From Roseiarcus sp036513315 (GTDB taxonomy: Bacteria > Pseudomonadota > Alphaproteobacteria > Rhizobiales > Beijerinckiaceae), in NCBI GenBank assembly GCA_036513315.1, contig DATBZF010000052.1, positions 12,128 through 76,127 of the forward strand: a stretch of 64,000 nt of DNA, given 5' to 3'. The notes beneath the pieces were generated by a model. That model saw only the letters and a list, made by a program, of their open reading frames with translations. It did not search any database and was not told the origin of the DNA. A program made the position numbers and the translations under genes. Position 1 is the stretch's first letter. Each line of letters begins with the position of its first letter. Positions 30,863 to 39,357 of the stretch are shown here, piece by piece.

Positions 30863-33151
30863 ATGAGCGCCGCGGCGATTGTCACGTCTCCGACCGAAAC
30901 CGGCCGCGATTCTTCGCTGCTGATCGGCGGCTGGGAGGTCGGCCTGCTCGTCATCATGGGCGCGCTCTATCTCGCCGGCCTCTGTCTCAATCCAGCCTTC
31001 TTCGGCTCGGCCGACGCGCTCTTTTCGGTCATGCGCGACGCCTCGCGTTACGGCGTGATGGCGGTCGGCATGACTTTCGTCCTCGTCAACCGGGAGCTTG
31101 ATCTTTCCGTCGGCTCCACCTTCGGTCTGACGGCGACGTTCTTCGGCATGTTGTTCGCGCCGACCTATTTCGATCTCGACGTCTATACCGCCGTGTTCTG
31201 GTGCGTCGTGCTCGGCCTTGCGATCGGCCTCGTCAACGGCTTCCTCGTCACTGTCCTCGAAGTCCCCGCCTTCATCGCGACGCTGACCATGTTGTTCATC
31301 GGCCGCGGCATCCTCCTCGGCCTGACCGGCGGCAAGAACATCGCCTTCGAAATCAAGGCTCAGGGCTATGGTGATTTTTTCCGCCTGGGCGAGGACAATG
31401 CTCTCGGCTTCAACAACCAGATCGTCGTATTCGTGGCGATCGCGGCGGTCGCCGCGATCACACTTGCCTGGACGTCGATCGGCTGGACGACCTATGCGAC
31501 GGGCGGCAACGAACAAGCGGCGCGCTACGCCGGCGTCAACACGCGCTTCGTGCGGATGCGCTCCTATGTCTTGTCCTCGCTTTGCGCGGTCGTCGCCGGA
31601 TTGATGAATGTCGCGCAGAGCAAGGACGCCGACCCGACCTATGGCATTGGCGCCGAGCTCATCGCAATCGCGGCGGTGGTGGTCGGCGGCGCCGCGATTT
31701 TCGGCGGCCGCGGCCGCGTGATCGGCTCCTGCCTCGGCGCCGTGTTCATCGGCCTGATCGACAAGGTGCTGCGCGAAGGCGTGCCGATCACGCGCATCAT
31801 TGATGTTGGCGGCGAGAAGATGGAGGTCTCCGCCGTGGCGCAACTGCCGCCCGGCGCCGTGCCGGCCTTTCTCGGCGTCGTCCTCGTCGCAGCCGTGATG
31901 GTCGAGCCCTGGCTGGTGCGCCGGCGCGCGATTCCCCGCCTCTGGGCCTGGATCCGGCGTCGGCCGCCACCGATCATTCCCGATCTCGGCGGCATCGCGA
32001 TCGCCGGCGCGCAAACGCGCGGGACGACAGTCCAGGCGCGCGGGCTTGGCAAACGCGGGCTCGCGGCCTTCATCTATCGGCGCGACGCCGCGGCGGTGAT
32101 CCTGGTCGTCCTGCTCTGGTTGTTCGGCCTCTGGGCGCGGCCCGATTTCTGGGGCGGCCTCGACAATTCCTTCGCCACGCTGCTCGCCTTTTCCGAGATC
32201 GCGCTGGTCGCGGTCGGCCTGACCTTCGTGATGGCCAATGGCGACATCGATCTTTCCGTCGGCTCTGTGCTGGCTTTGTCCGGCGCCGTCGCGGCGGTGA
32301 TCATGAAGGACACGGATCTTGGGCCCCTCGTCGCAGTGATCGCGGCGATCGCCATCGGCGTTCTGGTCGGCGCGATCAATGGCTGGCTGACCGCCTATGT
32401 CGGCCTGCCCGCCTTTATCGCGACGCTTGGCACGTTCTACTGGGCGCGCGGCATCGGGTCTTCGATTGTCGCCGGCACCCAGCTCAACGGCTTTCCCGAA
32501 TCCTTCAACCTGATCGGGCGCAGCCTTTACGAACTGCTTAATGTTCTCGGCATCGCGCCGGACCACGGCTGGCCGCTCGCCGTCGCAAAGGCGGTCAGCG
32601 TGCAGACGATCTTCGTTCTCCTGGTGGCGGCGATCGGCGGCGTCGTGCTCGCGCAAACGCCTTTCGGACAGAAAGTCTATGCAATCGGCGGCAACCAGCG
32701 CGCGGCGAATTTCGCCGGCGTCAATACGCGCCGGGTGCGCTTCACCGCGATGGTGATATCCTCGACCTGCGCCGCGTTCGCCGGCGTGATTTTCGACGCC
32801 TTCTATCGAAGCTTCATTCCGACCGCTGGACAATTGCGCGAACTCGACGCGATCTCTTCGATCATCATCGGCGGCGGCTCGATCTTCGGCGGTTATGGCA
32901 CGATGATCGGCACGCTGGCGGGGGCGGCCGTCATCACCTTGATCCGCTCGCTGCTGTCGCTGCAAATCATCCTGAGAGACGGCGGCTCCTTCGTGCTGCC
33001 GCAGCAATGGCAGAACGTGTTCATCGGCGCGATCCTGATCTTCGCGGTCGTCGGCGATATCTGGCTGCGGCAGAACAATATTCTGGGACAATGGTTTGGC
33101 AGGCGAGCGGCCAGGGAAACGCCCGCGCACGGCTTGGATAACGAGACATGA
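30863..33151 (+). CDS. Sugar ABC transporter permease, fused double domain
   Basis: A 762-residue protein containing two complete BPD_transp_2 permeases in one chain. Each half has the family hallmarks: first AVGMTFVLVNRELDLSVGS (about 72-90) with FIATLTMLFIGRGILLG and IGGAAIFGGRGR-like VVVGGAAIFGGRGRVIGS; second AVGLTFVMANGDIDLSVGS with FIATLGTFYWARGIGSS and IIIGGGSIFGGYGTMIG. The halves are joined by a basic cytoplasmic linker (about 350-405). A single gene thus supplies both transmembrane halves, possibly a fixed heterodimer. It overlaps the ATPase gene by four bases (ATGA). Confidence 0.93.
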   Translation: MSAAAIVTSPTETGRDSSLLIGGWEVGLLVIMGALYLAGLCLNPAFFGSADALFSVMRDASRYGVMAVGMTFVLVNRELDLSVGSTFGLTATFFGMLFAPTYFDLDVYTAVFWCVVLGLAIGLVNGFLVTVLEVPAFIATLTMLFIGRGILLGLTGGKNIAFEIKAQGYGDFFRLGEDNALGFNNQIVVFVAIAAVAAITLAWTSIGWTTYATGGNEQAARYAGVNTRFVRMRSYVLSSLCAVVAGLMNVAQSKDADPTYGIGAELIAIAAVVVGGAAIFGGRGRVIGSCLGAVFIGLIDKVLREGVPITRIIDVGGEKMEVSAVAQLPPGAVPAFLGVVLVAAVMVEPWLVRRRAIPRLWAWIRRRPPPIIPDLGGIAIAGAQTRGTTVQARGLGKRGLAAFIYRRDAAAVILVVLLWLFGLWARPDFWGGLDNSFATLLAFSEIALVAVGLTFVMANGDIDLSVGSVLALSGAVAAVIMKDTDLGPLVAVIAAIAIGVLVGAINGWLTAYVGLPAFIATLGTFYWARGIGSSIVAGTQLNGFPESFNLIGRSLYELLNVLGIAPDHGWPLAVAKAVSVQTIFVLLVAAIGGVVLAQTPFGQKVYAIGGNQRAANFAGVNTRRVRFTAMVISSTCAAFAGVIFDAFYRSFIPTAGQLRELDAISSIIIGGGSIFGGYGTMIGTLAGAAVITLIRSLLSLQIILRDGGSFVLPQQWQNVFIGAILIFAVVGDIWLRQNNILGQWFGRRAARETPAHGLDNET

Positions 33152-33912
33152 GCGATCCGATCGTCGAAATGCGCACGATCACCAAAAATTTCGGCCCGGT
33201 GCAGGCCCTGGTCGACGTCAATCTGCGCCTTATGCCGGGCGAGGTGCTGGGTCTCGTCGGCGACAATTCGGCTGGCAAATCCACACTGATGAAAATCCTC
33301 ACCGGCGCCTATCAGCGCGATTCCGGCGACATTCTCATCGACGGCGAGCCGGTGCGTTTCAAGAGCCCGCACGAAAGCCGCGATCGCGGCATCGAGATGA
33401 TCTATCAGGACTTCGCGCTCTGCGGCAATCTTGATGTCGGCCAGAATATTTTTCTCGGCCGCTGGCCGTTACGCTTCGGCCTGTTCGTCGATCGTCCGCG
33501 GATGCACCGCGACGCGCGCGCGATCCTGACCCGGCTCAAGGTCGATGTGAATTCCGTCTATCAGAAGGTCGAAAGCCTGTCGGGCGGGCGCCAGCAATCA
33601 GTAGCGATCGCGCGCGCCATTTCGTTCGATCCCAAAGTGGTGATTTTCGACGAACCCACCGCCAATCTGTCGGGGCCGGCGACGCACCGCCTGCTGGAGA
33701 CTATGGTCGAATTGAAACGTCATGGCGTCGCCCAGATCATCATCTCGCATCGCCTGACCGATATTTTCGAAGTCGGCGATCGTGTGATGGTGCTGAAGCG
33801 TGGCTGCAACGTCGGCGAGCGCGCCATCGCGAAAACCAACGAAAAGGAAGTGCTCGAACTGATCGTCTCGGGCGTGCCCGAACCCGCGGTCGCCGCCGAA
33901 CTCGCGCCGTAG
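33148..33912 (+). CDS. Sugar ABC transporter ATPase, single NBD (FrcA-like)
   Basis: A 254-residue ATPase. Walker A GDNSAGKST (Ser where most sugar ATPases have Gly), Q-loop MIYQDFALC, signature LSGGRQQSVAIARA, Walker B VVIFDEPTANLS, and H-loop IIISHRLTDI. Ribose-type importers usually carry a 500-residue double NBD; a single domain resembles FrcA. Together with the fused permease the expected complex is one permease chain and two ATPase copies. Start ATG overlaps the permease stop. Confidence 0.93.
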   Translation: MSDPIVEMRTITKNFGPVQALVDVNLRLMPGEVLGLVGDNSAGKSTLMKILTGAYQRDSGDILIDGEPVRFKSPHESRDRGIEMIYQDFALCGNLDVGQNIFLGRWPLRFGLFVDRPRMHRDARAILTRLKVDVNSVYQKVESLSGGRQQSVAIARAISFDPKVVIFDEPTANLSGPATHRLLETMVELKRHGVAQIIISHRLTDIFEVGDRVMVLKRGCNVGERAIAKTNEKEVLELIVSGVPEPAVAAELAP

Positions 33913-33945
33913 CCCGTCGAGGCGGGGGCGCCGACAATTCCAGCG

Positions 33946-33963
33946 CCTTCACGTCTCTGTCAC
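33946..33963 (+). promoter_or_regulatory. Candidate PHO box upstream of btaA
   Basis: CCTTCAC (33946-33952), GTCT, CTGTCAC (33957-33963) matches the PhoB-box architecture of two 7-bp repeats with a 4-bp spacer (CTGTCAY-N4-CTGTCAY). The right half is a perfect match and the left half has five of seven. It sits 49 bp before the btaA start. In Sinorhizobium meliloti, btaAB is induced by phosphate starvation through PhoB. No clear -10 follows at the ideal distance, which lowers confidence. Confidence 0.5.
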
Positions 33964-34011
33964 AAGATTGCCTTAGCCGCTTGTGAATCGCATTCTGGCC
34001 CAGAGAATCAT

Positions 34012-35262
34012 GTGGCACATTCGACGCGGGTGATTCGGCGCGCGACCAATGAAGGATTGAGCGCGGCTGTCCATCGGAACAAGGCTTTGTCCAAGACGGG
34101 CGTGCTGGAGCGCCTGTTCACTTTGGCCTTTCAGCATCTCGTCTATCCCCAGATCTGGGAAGATCCGCTCGTCGACATGGCGGCGCTGCGCATCCGGCCG
34201 GACGACCATATCGTCACGATCGCCTCCGGCGGCTGCAATGTTCTGTCCTATCTCACCGCCGATCCCGCGCGCATCACCGCGGTCGATCTCAACGGCGCCC
34301 ATATCGCTCTCAACCGGCTGAAGCTTTGCGCGCTGAAGAACCTTCCCGACCATGAGGCCTTTTTCAGCTTCTTCGGCCGCGCCGACAGCGCCGCCAATGT
34401 GGCCGCCTATGAGACGCGCCTGCGCCCCGCGCTCGATCCCGATTCGCGCGCTTACTGGGATGGCCGCGGCATCGGTGTGCGCCGGCGCATCCAGGGCTTT
34501 TCCGATAATTTTTATCGCCATGGCCTGCTTGGCCGCTTCATCGGCGTCGGTCATCTGCTGGCGCGTCTTTATGGCGTCGATCTTGGCGCGCTTCTGAAAG
34601 CCGAGACGCTCGAAGAGCAGCGCGCGGTTTTCGACAAGCAGCTCGGCCCGGTCATCGATAAGCGCTTCGTGCGCTGGCTGACGCGTCAGCCCGCATCGCT
34701 CTACGGCCTTGGCATCCCGCCCTCGCAATATCGCGCGCTGAGCGGCGATTCGCCCGACGGCATCGCCGCGGTGCTGAAGCAACGCATAGAGCGTCTCGCC
34801 TGCGGCTTTCCGATCCGCGACAATTATTTCGCCTGGCAGGCGTTCGGGCGCCGCTATGCGCCGGGCGCCAATCCCTCCGTGCCGCCCTATCTCCAGCGCG
34901 AGCATTTCGACGCGTTGCGCGTGCGCGCCGACCGCGTGCGCCTGCATCACGGCCCGATGACCGCGTTTCTCGACGAAGCGCCCGCGGAAAGCCTTGATTG
35001 CTATGTGCTGCTCGACGCGCAGGATTGGATGAGCGACGCCGATCTCACCGCTCTGTGGACGCAAATCCTGCGCACCGCCCGTCCCGGCGCGCGGGTGATA
35101 TTCCGCACCGCGGCCGACGAGCGGTTGCTGCCCGGCCGTGTGCCGCAAAGCATTCTCGACGCCTTTGTCTACGATGCCGCTCTTTGCCGCGAGCTCGGCG
35201 CCAAGGACCGCTCGTCGATCTATGGCGCCTTTCATCTCTATACCAAGTTGGACCGGCATTGA
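34012..35262 (+). CDS. btaA: BtaA: SAM:diacylglycerol 3-amino-3-carboxypropyl transferase
   Basis: A 416-residue DUF3419/BtaA protein. LVYPQIWEDPLVDMAAL and the SAM-binding VTIASGGCNVLSYLTADP with ITAVDLNGAHIALNRLK are diagnostic. BtaA moves the aminocarboxypropyl group of SAM to diacylglycerol, giving diacylglycerylhomoserine, the first step to the betaine lipid DGTS. The GTG start at 34012 is used; the ribosome site is weak. It overlaps btaB by one base (TGATG). A PHO-box-like site lies upstream, consistent with replacement of phospholipids under phosphate limitation. Confidence 0.93.
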   Translation: MAHSTRVIRRATNEGLSAAVHRNKALSKTGVLERLFTLAFQHLVYPQIWEDPLVDMAALRIRPDDHIVTIASGGCNVLSYLTADPARITAVDLNGAHIALNRLKLCALKNLPDHEAFFSFFGRADSAANVAAYETRLRPALDPDSRAYWDGRGIGVRRRIQGFSDNFYRHGLLGRFIGVGHLLARLYGVDLGALLKAETLEEQRAVFDKQLGPVIDKRFVRWLTRQPASLYGLGIPPSQYRALSGDSPDGIAAVLKQRIERLACGFPIRDNYFAWQAFGRRYAPGANPSVPPYLQREHFDALRVRADRVRLHHGPMTAFLDEAPAESLDCYVLLDAQDWMSDADLTALWTQILRTARPGARVIFRTAADERLLPGRVPQSILDAFVYDAALCRELGAKDRSSIYGAFHLYTKLDRH

Positions 35263-35933
35263 TGGAGGCGGTCGCCGAAGGGACCGAAGCGGCGCGGCTG
35301 ATGGATCGGATGTATCGCCATCAGCGCCACTTCTACGACGCCACCCGCAAGTTCTACTTGCTCGGCCGCGATCAGCTCATCAGGGATATCAAGCCTCCCG
35401 TGCGGGGCAGGGTGCTCGAAATCGGCTGCGGCACCGGGCGCAATCTCGTGCGCGCGGCGAGAATCTGGCCATCGATCCAGGCCTATGGCGTCGATGTCTC
35501 GGCCGAGATGCTCGCCACCGCGCGCCGTTCCATCACGCAATCGCAGCTTCAAGGGCGCGTCGCGCTCGCACAGGCCGACGCCACTTTGCTCGACCCACGG
35601 GAATTGTTCGGCGTCGCGAATTTCGACCGGATTTTCATCTCTTACGCTTTGTCGATGATACCGGAATGGAAAGAGGCGCTGGCGCGCGCCTGCGATTGTC
35701 TGACGCCGGGCGGCTCGCTGCACATCGTCGACTTTGGCGACCAGGCGGGGCTTCCTGCGCCATTCCGGCGGGCGCTCGCCCGTTGGCTGGCGCTGTTTTC
35801 CGTCCATCCCTGCCTGACTCTCGAGGCCGAGCTGACGCAATTTTCCGCCGCGCGCGATATGCGCTGCCGTTTCAGCGCGCGCTTTCGCGGCTATGCTTTC
35901 CTCGCGGCGCTGGAATCGGGCGCGGCCGGCTAA
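35262..35933 (+). CDS. btaB: BtaB: diacylglycerylhomoserine N-methyltransferase
   Basis: A 223-residue SAM methyltransferase. VLEIGCGTGRNLVRAA is motif I, GVDVSAEML the ribose-binding acidic end, and ISYALSMIPEW and LTPGGSLHIVDFGDQ the later motifs. RHFYDATRKFYLLGRDQLI at the N-terminus is typical of BtaB. It methylates diacylglycerylhomoserine three times to DGTS. Translationally coupled to btaA. The C-terminal part (ARWLALFSVHP) is probably membrane-associated because its substrate is a lipid. Confidence 0.92.
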   Translation: MEAVAEGTEAARLMDRMYRHQRHFYDATRKFYLLGRDQLIRDIKPPVRGRVLEIGCGTGRNLVRAARIWPSIQAYGVDVSAEMLATARRSITQSQLQGRVALAQADATLLDPRELFGVANFDRIFISYALSMIPEWKEALARACDCLTPGGSLHIVDFGDQAGLPAPFRRALARWLALFSVHPCLTLEAELTQFSAARDMRCRFSARFRGYAFLAALESGAAG

Positions 35934-35956
35934 CCGCTCGGCTCTCGGTTTCCGGT

Positions 35957-37090
35957 CTATCGCGCCGCGCAGGGCCGCGCGAGGAAGGCGGCGATCCTTT
36001 CGCCATGCGGCGCCATGCCATAGACGCCGTTCAGATGGCCATAAGGCCCCTCGATTTCGGCGGTCTCCACGCTCACGCCGTTGGCGCTGAGCGCCTGCGT
36101 CGTCGCCTTGACCCAATCTTGCGGAAAAACCTGGTCGGTCGGCGAATAGAGAAAGAGCGCCGGGGCCTTGATGCGCTTCAAGCCTTCGTCGGCGTCCTTG
36201 GCGCCGGCGCCGGAGCCTGGAATGAAGGTCTGGTTGGCCTTGACGAGATAGAGCAGGTGATTGGCGTCGCTCAGCGCGGCGCGTGCCGCGCCCGCCGCTT
36301 CAAAAACCGACTCGACGGCGAATTTGTTTTCAAAAGCCGCGAGCGGGTCTCGATCAGCCTGGGCGAGGCGCGCGCCGTAAGTCGCGTCAGTCCACTGGAA
36401 ATGATTGGCCTGCAGCGCGATGATCTTGATCGCCGCGGCGAGACCGGCGAGCGGCGCCGCGCTGGCATAATAGTCGCCGCCGTTCCAATGGGGATCGAGG
36501 AGGACTGGCGTCGCCCAAATGTTGAGCCAGGCGATCAGCCAGGCGCCTGGGCTTGCCGCCGCGACCACTGGCACGATGCGTTCGACGCATTCGGGATAGG
36601 TCGCGGCCCATTCGTAGGTCTGCAGGCCGCCCATCGAGGGACCCATGACCGCGTGAAGCTTCCCGATCCCGAGCTGATCGACCAGGGCTTTCTGGACGCG
36701 CACGAAGTCGCCGATCGTCACCAGCGGAAAATTCATGCCATAGGGCTTGCCGGTCGCCGCATCGGTGGAAGCCGGTCCCGTCGTCGTCACCATCGGGTCG
36801 TTGGCGTTGACGTTGACCAGCGTGTCACAGGAGAAAACGAAATATTTGTTTGTGTCGATGGCCTTGCCGGGACCGATAATCGCGTCCCAGTAGCCGGGCA
36901 GGGGATCGCTCTCGAGATACTTGCCTGCCGCATGGCTCGTGCCCGAGAAGAAATGGCAGATCAATATGGCGTTGGATCGCTCGGCGTTCAGCGTCCCATA
37001 GCTTTCCCAGCCGACGCGCACGTCGCGGATCGTCTTGCCCAGGACGGTCGTCAGGACAGGTAATTCGAAGACCCTTTTGTCCACGAGCAT
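35957..37090 (-). CDS. MetX-like alpha/beta hydrolase (E22-type putative esterase)
   Basis: A 377-residue protein with the MetX fold. VGWESYGTLNAERSNAILI and VMGPSMGGLQTYEWA match homoserine O-acetyltransferase, giving a Ser nucleophile in GPSMGG; the acid is in SPTDQVFP and the His in GPYGHLNGV. The lid differs from true MetX (DPHWNGGDYYASA), and there is no metW neighbour, so it is more likely one of the MetX-like esterases than a methionine-pathway enzyme. It is convergent with btaB. Confidence 0.85.
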   Translation of the reverse strand: MLVDKRVFELPVLTTVLGKTIRDVRVGWESYGTLNAERSNAILICHFFSGTSHAAGKYLESDPLPGYWDAIIGPGKAIDTNKYFVFSCDTLVNVNANDPMVTTTGPASTDAATGKPYGMNFPLVTIGDFVRVQKALVDQLGIGKLHAVMGPSMGGLQTYEWAATYPECVERIVPVVAAASPGAWLIAWLNIWATPVLLDPHWNGGDYYASAAPLAGLAAAIKIIALQANHFQWTDATYGARLAQADRDPLAAFENKFAVESVFEAAGAARAALSDANHLLYLVKANQTFIPGSGAGAKDADEGLKRIKAPALFLYSPTDQVFPQDWVKATTQALSANGVSVETAEIEGPYGHLNGVYGMAPHGERIAAFLARPCAAR

Positions 37091-37143
37091 GGGCGGCCTT
37101 TGACGGTGCGGATCGATCAGAATGGCGGCGCCTGGCGCGCCTT

Positions 37144-37803
37144 CTACAGCAGCGCGGCGCCTCTCTTGGCCGTGCGTCCCGACACGGGCTTGGCCGCTTT
37201 GGCGGCGTCCAGGATCGCGGCCCGCGAATTTAGCGCCTTGGCGAGCCGGCGCGCCAGGGCGCCTTCCTGGGAAAGGGGATGGTCCTTGTCCTCGGTCGCG
37301 CCTTTCATGCGGCGCATCAGTTCGTAATCATGCTCGTCGCGATAGGGCTTGAGATCGAGATCGGCGGGCAATTTGGTCAGGCGCTCGTCGCCCATCTGTT
37401 TGACATATTGCTGCATGAATCGGTCATAGGCGCGCCATGAAACGCCGTCGGCGCGCACGGCGGCCTCTTCGGCGCGCGTCGCGATCTGATGGGCGTGCTG
37501 ATAATGGAGGTCGAGCTGATCGATCAGCGTCTTCTCGACTTCTTCATGCAGCAGGAGATAGCGGTCGACCTCAATCTTGCGGCCCTTGTAGAGGAAGCTG
37601 CGCGGCAGATGACGGTCGATATAGATCCGCTTGCCGTCGGTGCTGTAGCCCGCGAGATAGGGAATGTCGTGCGCGCGGTCGATAGCGCCGACGCGGCGGG
37701 CGATCGCGTTGAGCGCGCGGTCCAGCATCAGGCTCGACACGTAAGTATCGGGCAGGCGCAGGCGCTGATGGGCGCCGACGGGATGACAGCAACTGGCCGG
37801 CAT
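37144..37803 (-). CDS. Conserved hypothetical protein with HEEVE motif
   Basis: A 219-residue protein I do not assign to a named family. Features: IPYLAGYSTDGKRIYIDRHL, then LLLHEEVEKTLIDQLDLHYQ and HAHQIATRAEEAAV, giving a His/Glu-rich cluster (HEEVE, HYQHAH) that could bind metal. The C-terminus is basic and Ala-rich. The start at 37803 has GGGAGG five bases upstream, better than a TTG at 37815. It lies upstream of the MetX-like gene on the same strand, separated by 53 bp. Confidence 0.8.
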   Translation of the reverse strand: MPASCCHPVGAHQRLRLPDTYVSSLMLDRALNAIARRVGAIDRAHDIPYLAGYSTDGKRIYIDRHLPRSFLYKGRKIEVDRYLLLHEEVEKTLIDQLDLHYQHAHQIATRAEEAAVRADGVSWRAYDRFMQQYVKQMGDERLTKLPADLDLKPYRDEHDYELMRRMKGATEDKDHPLSQEGALARRLAKALNSRAAILDAAKAAKPVSGRTAKRGAALL

Positions 37804-37934
37804 GGGGCCTCCCAAATTTGGCCGTCATTGAAATGCCCGTCGCTTCGCTCCGACCTTTTTGCGCCCCAGGAAAGAGGGCGAGAAATGAAGCGGCGGTTCG
37901 GCGGCGGCCGAAGAGTCAGCCGCCGCCGGCAATA

Positions 37935-38486
37935 TCAGGATTTCTTCTCGTTCTTGGCGGCGTGCGCGCCCGCCGACGTCGCGTCGGCCTCGCACATATA
38001 GACGCCCTTCTTGGTCTTGCCGTACGCGGAACTGCTGGAATAGTGGAAGACCTTCGATTTGCTATTGACCCAGACGACGGTATCGCTCGGGCACTTCGCC
38101 TTGGCTTCGGCGTCGCTGGCGAATTGACCCGGGCCCGCCGCCATGGCGGTCGCCTTTCGCTTCGGCTTGGCAGGGGCTGCGTCGGCCGGCGGCTGTTGCG
38201 CGGCGGCGGGAGCAGCGGCGGGCGCGGCTGGCGCAGCGGCGGGCGCCGCCGCGGCGGGTTCGGCGGCCGCGGCGTCGGGCGCAGCGGCTTTCTGATCGGC
38301 GCGGCACTGGGCGAGGAATTCATTCCATGTCTTGCCGTCGGTCGTGCCCGCGGCTTTGGCTGCCTTCCACTGTTCGCCGCAGACTTTCATCACGCCCTCG
38401 GCATGGGCGGCGCCGGTCGCCGCAAGGCCAAAGGCGCCAGCCAGAATGACGGCCGAAAATCCAACTCCAATAAATTTATTCAACAT
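37935..38486 (-). CDS. Exported Ala/Pro-rich protein with paired Cys motif
   Basis: A 183-residue secreted protein. Signal peptide about 1-30 (ending TGAAHAEG), then KVCGEQWKAAKAAGTTDGKT and FLAQCRADQK, a short helical Cys-pair module common in rhizobial exported proteins, then an Ala/Pro tether (about 75-110) and a C-terminal module CPSDTVVWVNSKSKVFHYSS ending MCEADA. ATG at 38486 is preferred, with GGAGAG six bases upstream. The layout suggests a cell-wall or periplasmic anchor protein. Function is unknown. Confidence 0.8.
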   Translation of the reverse strand: MLNKFIGVGFSAVILAGAFGLAATGAAHAEGVMKVCGEQWKAAKAAGTTDGKTWNEFLAQCRADQKAAAPDAAAAEPAAAAPAAAPAAPAAAPAAAQQPPADAAPAKPKRKATAMAAGPGQFASDAEAKAKCPSDTVVWVNSKSKVFHYSSSSAYGKTKKGVYMCEADATSAGAHAAKNEKKS

Positions 38487-38571
38487 AATAAATCTCTCCA
38501 TATCCGCTTAAAATGCTGCTGCGCGGCGTCAAAGATGAGATGCCTCGCCGCGATTCTCCGCAGCATTTCGG

Positions 38572-39222
38572 CTAATGCCCCGCCGCCGCTGAACCGGGAA
38601 TGAACATTCGCGTGAGCTTCTTGAATTTCGTCGAGAATTGGTGTCGGCGCTGCTCGTTGTCCACCACTTCCTGGCTGGTCACCCAGTTGAGCTGAATGGC
38701 GCGCCTTGGACCTGAAATCGGCTTATGCCCGTGCCAGGAATTGTCGGCGCGTCGAAACGCCAGCAAAGTGCCGCCATAGGGCGGCACTTCGGCGACGTAA
38801 TCGTCGAGATTGTCGGGACCTCGCAGCAGACGCAAACGCCCCGCGTCCTCCTGCCAGCGCTCGTTCATATAAAGCAGCACGGTGATGATCTTGGTGGTCG
38901 AATCGGTATGGATCGACCCGTCCTTCTCGCGAATGAAGCCGCGCACCGTATACATCGTCGGGCGCCCGGTGAGGTCGAGATTGAATTTGCGCTCGATGGC
39001 GGCGCGGAATTCCGGCCCCTGCAATTCCGCCATGAGTTTTTCGAAATGGCCGTGGATATCGAGTTCGGCCGGCGGATGCGAACCTGGCCCCGGCACTTCA
39101 GGATAATCGGCGGAGACGGAAGCAAAATTCTCAGGCCTGATGAAGTCCGGCAGCACCAGATATTCAAATGGATCGCGTTGGAGCGGCGTTTGCTCCAGCG
39201 CTGCAAAATCGCAATAGGTCAA
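38572..39222 (-). CDS. 2OG-Fe(II) oxygenase
   Basis: A 216-residue dioxygenase of the prolyl-hydroxylase-like 2OG-Fe(II)_Oxy_3 type. The iron ligands are His and Asp of IHTDSTTK and the distal His of NSWHGHKP; RRAIQLNWV provides the Arg that binds 2-oxoglutarate. It would hydroxylate an unknown substrate in the cytoplasm. It is alone on the minus strand between two exported-protein genes. The spacing of ligands and the C-terminal RHQFSTKFKKLTRMFIPG tail are typical of uncharacterised bacterial members. Confidence 0.88.
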   Translation of the reverse strand: MTYCDFAALEQTPLQRDPFEYLVLPDFIRPENFASVSADYPEVPGPGSHPPAELDIHGHFEKLMAELQGPEFRAAIERKFNLDLTGRPTMYTVRGFIREKDGSIHTDSTTKIITVLLYMNERWQEDAGRLRLLRGPDNLDDYVAEVPPYGGTLLAFRRADNSWHGHKPISGPRRAIQLNWVTSQEVVDNEQRRHQFSTKFKKLTRMFIPGSAAAGH

Positions 39223-39357
39223 AAGATGCTCCTTGTCGGAGCGCCGATGCCGGGCGCCCGCGTCGGCGTTGATCAGGCGCGGTTATAGCAATTGCGATGT
39301 CATGCGCCAAATCGCGCGGGCTTCCGCGGATGCCGCAGCAATCCCTTATCTGAAACG

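Noticed and set aside
30650..33130. 826-codon minus-strand open frame opposite the fused permease
   Set aside because: Antisense to a protein with two complete permease signatures; its own translation has no hydrophobic or domain pattern.
37091..37143. SAM riboswitch for the MetX-like gene
   Set aside because: The upstream gap is only 53 bp and shows none of the conserved SAM-II elements; the protein is also probably not a methionine-pathway enzyme.
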